The notes below the pieces were generated by a model. That model was not told the origin of the DNA. It did no database searches and saw only the letters and a list, made by a program, of their open reading frames with translations. From NCBI RefSeq assembly GCF_047511655.1, contig NC_133386.1, forward strand, positions 170,273,146-170,337,145: DNA of 64,000 nucleotides, given 5' to 3'. This DNA comes from Castor canadensis. Its lineage: Eukaryota > Chordata > Mammalia > Rodentia > Castoridae. The position numbers were made by a program, and so were the translations under genes. Of this stretch, positions 56,561 to 64,000 are shown in pieces; within the stretch, counting starts at the first letter, position 1, and every line of letters starts with the position of its first letter.

Positions 56561-57341
56561 TTCAGAAGAGTATCCTATCACTCATCACCCAAACCTTTCT
56601 GCTTTATTCCCATGCAACCATTTTGGTAACTATTATCATTAGTTTCTGACTTATTACCCTAGGTTTTTTTTTTTGCTACAGATGACTAGATAAATGTAGT
56701 TTTTTCAATTTTCTTCCTTACAAGATAACACAGTTGTACTTGGCCGTCCTTCACAGTGCTTTTTTGGAAATTACTCATGTGAATTCATAGAGAGCATTCT
56801 CAATTTTGTTTTTTAGCGATGAATAGTAAGTACTTCATTATGTGAATTATGATAGTTCCTAACCATGAACTTAGTGTCCTGCAGTTAACGATCAATGTGG
56901 AAGAATAGGTTTGTATATATGATGTATATTGTCATGTATGTATTTTCATGGTAAGGTCCTAGAAGTACAATTTAGTCAAAGAGCAAATGCATGTATAATT
57001 TTGTTAAATATTGTCAAATTCCACAAGGACTATACCAATTTGCGTTCCCTGTAGCCATGTGTACTATTGATTCTACGCCCTTGGCAACAGAATATATTGT
57101 CATTTGTTAATCACGTTGCCAGTCAAGTGGTGTCTGTAGTATTCATTTTATTTTTTTGTGTAAATTCTCTGTTTCCTTTTTGTCCATTTTTCTGACAAGT
57201 ATTTTTTTTGTCCCTCATTTTTTAAGTTTAGTATATATAAGAGGTATTAGCTCTTTATTTGTAACATATATTGCATATTTTCCCAATCTTTCATGTATCT
57301 TTTGACTTTTTTATTTTTTTGCCATGTAATTTTTAAAAATT

Positions 57342-57697
57342 ATTTTTAATAGTACTGGGGATTGAACCAGGGGCCTATGCTTGCTTAGGTAAGAGCTCTA
57401 CCACTTGAGCCACACCCCCAAACCCTTTTGTTTTCATTTTATTTTTGAGTCACATCTCTTCACCTTTGCCCGAGCTGGTCTTGAACTTTTTTTTTTTATG
57501 ATATTTATTTTTTATTGTTATGCTGGGGGTGTGTTATGGCATTTACCAAAGTTTTTACAGTATTTCAAATATATCACACTTGAATTCACCCCCTCCATCA
57601 TTCTCTTTTATCCCCCCTCCCCTAGTCTTGGCTTTTCTTGCCTCCACCTCCCAAGGATATGGGATTACAGACCTGTACCACTACCACCTGGCCTGCT
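57342..57697 (-). mobile_element. Dimeric B1/ID SINE split by a later insertion, antisense
   Basis: ID unit 'GTACTGGGGATTGAACCAGG', B1 start 'GAGTCACATCTCTTCACCTT', then a break at 57,486. The B1 resumes at about 57,637 with 'TTGCCTCCACCTCCCAAGGA' and ends 'TACCACTACCACCTGGCC'. Confidence 0.85.
57487..57624 (-). mobile_element. L1 3'-end-like insertion inside a SINE, antisense
   Basis: Opens with a T-run (a poly-A tail on the minus strand) and has 'TTGTTATGCTGGGGGTGTGT' and 'GAATTCACCCCCTCCATCAT'. 'GTCTTG' at 57,478-57,483 and 57,625-57,630 flanks it as a short duplication. Related in style to 61,165-61,975. Confidence 0.65.
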
Positions 57698-57704
57698 ACC
57701 TTTT

Positions 57705-59225
57705 CTGAGGGGAGAGATGCTTTCTTACATGTGAATTTACATAATACCTGACTCTTGAGGGCCTGAGTGATATTCTTACTACAGGAATATCATTACGATT
57801 CAAACAAGAATATTAGGTTTCAGAGTATATTTTTATCTACTATATGTTAAAGCTCTGCATTAAAAAAAAAAGACAAGGAAATCTAATAGCTATATTTTAG
57901 ATATGATTGCCTGAACTACAAGAAGTGAAGTATGGTCCTTTAAATTTTAAATTATTTTAGGCTCACTTGTTTTTATAATGCTCCAGAATGGATAGTTAGG
58001 GTTAACCAATTTAACTGCTACTGTAATTTCATACCCTAGAATTAATCTTACCTTGTTATATACAGCGTGTATGCTATGTTTTACATGATAATATTGAGTA
58101 CATTCTGTTTTGCAGTTTGTGTCCAATTAACAGTACATACATGAACCTTTTTTCTATGTATGTTTTTGTAGATGAATCTCACCCTATGAAATTGTTCAAA
58201 CAAATTTCACGGATGAACTTCGTTTAGATACTGATTTGAACAGATGAACTGTAAAGAGATTTATAAAGCAGTAGAGAAAGTGTGGATATCAGATGGTATT
58301 AGGAAGATACTGACTTTTTAGAATGCGTGATAATGGCATTGTGGTTTTTAAAGCATCCCTTAGAATGATGAAATTATTTATTGGGAACTTGCCACCATCA
58401 CTTAATCGGCAACCTTTTTGACTGTTTTAGGTATTGTGTTGATACATTGCTGGTTTTTGAAGTTGGAGTAAAGTAGGTGATGGTTTAAGTGGATGTTTTT
58501 GAAATTTTGTATAATAAAATGTAAATATATATAGTTAAGTCTTCAGTATTTTAAAAGTGTCTTAATTTCATAACAAAAATTGTTAATGTGTAGAAATCTG
58601 AAGATCCATGAAGGATACTGATAAGGTTCTTAACTTCAAAGTGTGAGATGCATAATATTATTTAAATAGAACTGAAATTTAATTTTATTTCTTTAGTCTT
58701 TTAAGCTTTCATGAATCCTTTGGATGCTAATGTAGTTAGCTGTATCCTTAAGTTTCCAGATTAAGCAACAAGTACTTTAAGAACCAGGTTAGCCATGGTT
58801 AGCTAAAAAGTTTCCAAATTTTAATGAACTACTTTCTTGTTCTTTACTTTTTATATAGTCTTGTTCAGTCTTTTATTTCTAGTAGGTGAAAGTGTAAATC
58901 TTGATCATCAGTGTTAGATATATTGATGAAAAATTAAAAAATCTCACATTTTGATTTAGAATAATTTAATCAAATTACAATTTTAGACATCAAATGTTTT
59001 GCTAATAAAAAGAAAATACTAATATTTTTAGAAAGCACTGCGTGGTATTATTTTTTTCCATTAGCTAACCCCTTTCTGTGTGTGCTCCGCTTTGAGGAAT
59101 TTTGTCAGCTCTGCTCCTGAGTATTAGAAAAGCAAGTAGACTACATTTGTAAACTGTACTGTCATCTTGAGCTGACAACTTAATAATGTCAAACAATTCT
59201 TCTCATGTGGAAAGTATTTTCATCT
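57705..59225. other. Intron 2 sequence, nothing recognised
   Basis: 1.5 kb of AT-rich sequence with no SINE, LINE or exon that I can identify. Confidence 0.5.
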
Positions 59226-59229
59226 GTGG

Positions 59230-60640
59230 TCAAAACACACGATACCACTGTAACCATTTTAAAGTACATAGGTAGTAGTGGTCACATACGAACATTATTG
59301 TGAAACAGGCTCCAGAACCTTTTCATCTTGCAAATCTGAAACTATTCATTAAACACTAACTTCTTTCCTATTATCCCACCATTCTCTTTCTTTTTCTGTC
59401 AGTTTGACTCTTCAGATAGCTCATGTAAGTGGGGTCATACAGTATTGTCTTTTTGTGATGGGTGTATTTCACTTAGTATTACGTCCTTAAGCTTCATCTA
59501 TATTGTTGCATGTAATAGGATTTTGTTCTTTTTAATAATAGTCCATTGGATGTATTTTATTCATTTACCCTTTAGATGGACATTTGGGGTTGCTTCCACC
59601 TCTTGGCTGTTGTGAATAGTGTGCTGCTATGAACATGGCTGTGCAATTGTCTTCTCAAGACTGTCCTTCCAATTCTTTGGGTGAATACTCAGAAGTGGAA
59701 TTGCTGGGTTCATATAGTGGTTCTAGTTTGAATTTTTTGAGGATCTGCCTTCGTAATAGTGGCACCATGTTATAATCTTACCAGTAGTACACCAGAATTC
59801 CAGTTTCTCCATATCCTCACCAGCACTTGTTATTTTCTGTTTTTTATTTTTTGGTATTCTAATAGATGTGAGGTGATATCTTATTGTGGTTTGGACTTTT
59901 GTGGGCCATTTGTATATCATCTTTGGAGAAGTGTCTGCTCAACGTTTTCCATTTTTATATCAGATTACTTGATTTTTTTGTTGTGCTTTAGGAAGTCTAT
60001 ATATTTTGGATATTAACTCTTTATCAGATATATGACTTACAGATACTTTCTACCATTCTGTAGGTTGCCTTTTCACTCTTGATTTCTTTCATTTGCATAC
60101 ACAAAAGCTTTTATGTTTGATGTCATCCTATTTGTCCTTTTTTTTTTGCACTTACTGCTTGTGCTTTTGATGTAGTATCCAGGAAACAATTGCTAAGCTC
60201 AGTGTCATGCTCAATATCATGAAGATGTCTTCCTGTAGTTTTTTGTTTGTTTGTTTTTAAGAGTTTTATAGTATTAAGTCTCACTCCAATCCATTTGTGT
60301 TTATTTTTTACATGATGTAAGATAAGGATACACCTTCATTCCTTTGCCTCTGAATAGTCAGTTATTCAAACATTGGTTGTTGAAGAAACTGTCCTTTCCC
60401 TATGAGAAATTTTGGTATCCTTGTCAAAGAACATCTGTCCATATATGCAAGAGTTTATTTTTGGCTTTTTATTCTATTCTTCTGCCTTTATGTTAGCACC
60501 ACACTGCTCTGATTGCAGCTTTGTGATAGATTTTGAAATCAGGAGGCTTGAGCCCTCCAAACTCTTTTTTCATTTTCAAAATTGTTTTGGCTATTCAGAG
60601 TCCCTTGATGTTTTTCTTTATGTCATCCCCACCATTTGAT
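59230..60640 (-). mobile_element. Old L1 ORF2/3' region, antisense, about 1.4 kb
   Basis: The + strand shows the complement of L1 in continuous order: 'TTTCACTTAGTATTACGTCC', 'GAAGTGGAATTGCTGGGTTC', 'TCCATATCCTCACCAGCACT', 'GATATTAACTCTTTATCAGA' and 'TTTTGGCTATTCAGAGTCCC'. Frames are broken. The 5' end is lost, as is usual for LINE insertions. Confidence 0.9.
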
Positions 60641-61160
60641 CTTATAATTGAGAGCTTTAATTGTAATAAAAAGAATATCAGTACAGTATTTCTAGAAACT
60701 GCAGTGTATTACTGTTTTTCATTAGCTATTTTAAGGATGTAGATTGACCAATATGTATGATTAGGTAGTGTTTTTAAAATCTGTGTTAGTATTTACCTTC
60801 CCCTTACAGCTTTATAGTATAGTTTTCCTTTTTGCACATCCCTTGTCTAATAATTTAAACATACTGTATACTTTTCATTCCCGTTGCTTTGCCTAGGAGT
60901 AAGCACCATCTCTCTCCTTCCCTGTGAAAATTGTGTTTCTCTTTCAAGGCTTACCTTAGGATGCCTTGGATGTAGTCTTTTCCTGGCTACCCCAAAGTGA
61001 CTGCTCTGGGCTGTACTGAGCAGAGTATCCCAGCAGTGAGTTTGCATGTGTATTAGGTACTCACTGAGCCACAATGAATGCTTGTCCTCCTTGCCAGTGA
61101 TTCAAAGAATTTTAAAGCTGGAAGAGGCTTGTGATGTTTTATGTATTTTTTTTAAATAAA
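60641..61160. other. Intron 2 sequence, unassigned
   Basis: No clear repeat. The minus-strand ORF at 60,847-61,074 has no motif. Confidence 0.4.
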
Positions 61161-61164
61161 AATT

Positions 61165-61975
61165 TTAAAATTATGATATATTCATTATACGAAGGGGGGG
61201 ACTCATAGTGACAATTCCAATTAGACTTATATTGTACATTAGTTACATTGCTCCCATCATCCATCTCTCCCCACCCCACTTAAAGCAATGCGAAGTTTCT
61301 TAGTTCTGTTTCATATAGGTATATGAAGTCCATTTACCATAATACCATCACCTTAATCTCCTTTACTCACCCTCCTCACTCCAACTAGTACCCCCTCACA
61401 CTGTACCTATTTTACAGTACTGTTTTCCGTTGTTAATATTTAAGTTGATGTTCAAAGGGGTGTTTCAATGTGTGCCCAGTGTGGGTATAATTTACTTTGG
61501 TCGGTTCAATCCCTTCCATTACTCTCACCTCCCATCCCCCGTTTTTCAACAGCTTTCAATATACATCCTTATGTCTTCTACCTTCACATCTTACGGTATG
61601 CAAGATTACTGATGCTCTATCATTCTCTTCCTTTCCCTCTTTCCTCAAGTAGTTCCACTATCCTTACCCATGTATGAATTACTTTTTTATTAGCATGTAT
61701 TCATTGTACACAGTGGTTTTATTGTGATATTTTCATACATGCATATGATATACTTTGATCAAATTCACCACCCCTATTACTTTCTTACTTCTCCCACTTC
61801 CCCTTTTATAGTTTTAGTGGGTTCATTATGCTATTTCATACATACATACCTATATTATAATGTACTTTGATTCTGTTTTCCCCCATCAACCTTTCCTTTC
61901 CCCCTTCCCACTCCTATTTGTTCCTGGGATTACTCTTTATGGTAATCCAGCAGTATCTGTCCAGCCTTGCTTTGA
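61165..61975 (-). mobile_element. L1-derived 3' UTR-like repeat with internal duplication, antisense
   Basis: CT-rich on the + strand, with a motif close to 'CATACATGCATATGATATAC' then TTTGATCAAATTCACC at about 61,734-61,770. A diverged second copy lies at about 61,838-61,880. Read on the minus strand it ends in A-rich sequence. Assignment to a rodent L1 3' UTR is by style and from memory. Confidence 0.5.
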
Positions 61976-62600
61976 ACACTGTTCAGTAAATTCTACTGGT
62001 TTCCTTCTGAAACTGATTCCTTTTTCTATCCATGAGTTTAAGGTATGTGGGTAAGTGTGATAGATCTTTTTTTATGTCAATTTTTATATAATTTCAAATT
62101 TGAAGAAATACTTTTTGTTAAATACTTTTTGTTGTGGAATCAAGCACACAAAAGTTCATATACCCCCTTAAATTTCTAGACATTTTTGGAGTTATGAGTT
62201 TAAATCTTTTCTTTAAGGCTATATTGGTGGAAATGTTTGAAAATTACATAAAAGAGCCTTTTGTTTCCAGGCATCTTTCATCGTTAAAACCTTCCCTTGT
62301 AGTAAGCAGAAATCTAATATATTCCTAAACTCACTCACATAGAAAGTGATTTTGCTAGCCATAAGTACATTGGTTTACAAAGTAGATTTGACACATACAT
62401 TTTATTTGAGGAACATAAATGTTTTTCATTTTAAAATCTTGAAGTAGTAGAACCTAGTACATTAGTACCTTGCTTAGAGCACTGTCTTTGGCCTTGTGCC
62501 ATAGAATACATTTTAGACAAGATCTCTTAAGTACAGTACCTAAGGGACCAAACTCCTTAGAAAGAGGGAGAAAAAGAATTGCTGTTCAAATACTGTCCCT
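61976..62600. other. Intron 2 sequence, nothing recognised
   Basis: No assignable repeat or exon. Confidence 0.45.
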
Positions 62601-62605
62601 CTGGG

Positions 62606-62736
62606 TTTTTTTTGTTTGTTTGTTTTTGTTTTTGTTTTGTTTTTGCAGTATTGGGGATTGAACTTGGGGCCTTGGGCTTTCTAGGCAAGGGCTTGTGAGG
62701 CAAGGGCTCTACCATTTGAGCCCCACCCCCAGCCCT
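62606..62736 (-). mobile_element. ID unit with (TTTTG)n tail, antisense
   Basis: GTTT/TTTTG units, then 'GCAGTATTGGGGATTGAACT'. 'GGCAAGGGCT' is duplicated internally before the end 'TTGAGCCCCACCCCCAGCCC'. Confidence 0.85.
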
Positions 62737-62739
62737 CAA

Positions 62740-63050
62740 ATACTGTACCTTTGGAAAAAGCACTGGAACCAGTTTACACATTATGAGTATGAGATACTGT
62801 GCATTATCTGAGACCCCTTTTGGCTCTAAAATTGTGTGATTCCTATATTGCCTAGGCACTCGTAATGTCTAGGTTCCTTCCATTCAGTTTCTTTCATCCT
62901 TCCTTAAGTGAAACAAAAGGATGTGTTTCCTAATACTTTTCTATGATAATTCATGGTGGTCTGTTTCACCATGCCTGGCTCACTTGCTTCTTTTTGTAAA
63001 TGACAGATTGGGAATATGATCCAGTAGATGATTTCAGTAATATGAAGAAA
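62740..63050. other. Intron 2 sequence, nothing recognised
   Basis: A tiny B1-like scrap at about 62,968-62,982 ('CACCATGCCTGGCTC'), otherwise unassigned. Confidence 0.4.
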
Positions 63051-63135
63051 TGAAGGCTAGAGGCATGACTCAAGGTGTAGAACACCTGCCTAAGAAATGT
63101 GAAGCCCTGAGTTCAAACTCTAGTATTCTGCCGGG
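63051..63135 (+). mobile_element. ID unit, sense
   Basis: 'GAAGGCTAGAGGCATGACTC' to 'CCCTGAGTTCAAACTCTAGT'. Confidence 0.85.
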
Positions 63136-63139
63136 AGTA

Positions 63140-64000
63140 GGGGAATAAAAGGACAATGAATGATATGATAAAATTGGAGTAGAACTAGGTGACTTTGAAC
63201 CTTGAATTTTAATCCAGATTCTATTACTGACTGATTGGCTATATTTAACTTTCTGTTTGTACATTAATGGGTTATACTTGGCACTGTTACTGTCCTCTTG
63301 CCTTATAGGTATGGTATTAGGTTATAAGACTTTATAAAATAAATTTTATAAAAATGATGTATAAATGCTCACTAATACTAATCAAACAGAGGGAAAAACA
63401 TTTTTCAAAGCTTGGTCATAAAGTGAGTTCAATTCAATATATTATAGCTGAAAAATGTAGAACAGAAGTAATGCCATGTAAACCAAACTGATCTGTTCTA
63501 TATCAGGTTTAAAGGACTGAATTCTAAAACTACTTATACCTTTTAAATAGTTACTCCCAGGTTAATAGAAGCATTTTATACTTTCTGTTTTATTGAATAA
63601 AAACCTTTAATTTCAAAGGTTATTAGTGTTTTCCTTGGGCTATCTATACCTTTGCTTTAAATGTGCATATATTCTCATGAATATATTTTGGCAAGAGAAT
63701 GTGAGGCTAACTGTCAGCTGACCTTATACATCTCAAAGTGCACGTGCCTATTTATTTGCGAGTCCTCAGCAGCTTCCCGTGAACGGAGCTCAGCACCCTG
63801 AATGTTACTATCAGCGAGTGTGCTATCATGGAAGAGTGCCAGTTGAGTAGCCAGTGAATAATTTAGCTATCAGCTGATGTGGTAAGATTGTATTACTTAG
63901 GAGAGAGACTCTAATATGCATTAAACATTGACATTAAAAAGAACAAATGTTTCTTTTGTGAAAAAAATCCTGAATTACAAAAATATTTGTATATATTTAC
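63140..64000. other. Intron 2 sequence to window end, unassigned
   Basis: AT-rich except for a GC-richer patch at about 63,735-63,850. That patch lacks splice-site and coding signatures and does not match the expected HIPK3 exon 3. Confidence 0.45.

Larger units (their letters stand above)
54575..57325 (-). mobile_element. Old L1 (L1M type), antisense, split by younger inserts
   Basis: Read on the minus strand this is the end of ORF2 and a long 3' UTR. Marks on the + strand: 'CTGTATACCCTTCACCCAGA', 'TTTGGGTTTGTCTGATGTTT', 'CCTTTTATTGGAGAATGGTT', and 'GGTCCTAGAAGTACAATTTA' in the ORF2 part. Interruptions are a pyrimidine tract and SINEs (54,706-55,150), a repeat piece with a C-run (about 55,655-55,735) and a dimeric SINE (56,360-56,560). 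All frames are broken. Confidence 0.8.

Noticed and set aside
57405..57734. 109-residue ORF
   Set aside because: It spans an antisense SINE interrupted by an L1-like piece and so is an artefact of nested repeats.

Overview
The window is mammalian nuclear DNA and almost certainly comes from a rodent. It carries the 5' part of one protein-coding gene, HIPK3 (homeodomain-interacting protein kinase 3), on the + strand, in a large amount of SINE and LINE sequence. The organism guess rests on the repeats. Stand-alone ID-type elements and a very abundant dimeric SINE (a B1/7SL-like left half joined to an ID/tRNA-like right half, like the B1-dID type) are rodent marks. The dimer consensus looks most like that of beaver-type rodents (Castorimorpha), but that last step is from memory.

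Layout. Positions 1-19,829 are the intergenic flank upstream of HIPK3. I find no gene there, only SINEs, a few MIR/L2 relics, one LTR-like relic, microsatellites and stretches with no recognised content. Positions 19,830-21,480 are a CpG island holding the promoter and the noncoding first exon, whose donor is at 20,670/20,671. Intron 1 runs from 20,671 to 49,515 (about 28.8 kb) and holds roughly 30 SINEs, nearly all antisense to the gene, plus L1, DNA-transposon and LTR relics. Exon 2 (49,516-50,635, 1,120 nt) carries the start codon and codes for the N-terminus and the first part of the kinase domain. It is the exon that circularises into circHIPK3 in other mammals. From 50,636 to the end is intron 2, with two large antisense L1 relics. 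Exon 3 and the rest of the gene lie beyond the window.

How the parts fit. The GC-rich 5' UTR has several small upstream ORFs. The last one is in frame with HIPK3 and, after splicing, ends six bases before its start codon. Exon 2 has long introns on both sides. The SINE just upstream is antisense and the first three downstream are sense, a layout suited to intron pairing and back-splicing. The clearest sequence novelty is a 21-bp in-frame tandem duplication in exon 2 (residues 77-83 repeated as 84-90). It accounts exactly for the difference between this exon and the 1,099-nt human exon as I remember it. I found no CRISPR array, structural RNA gene or wholly new coding system.
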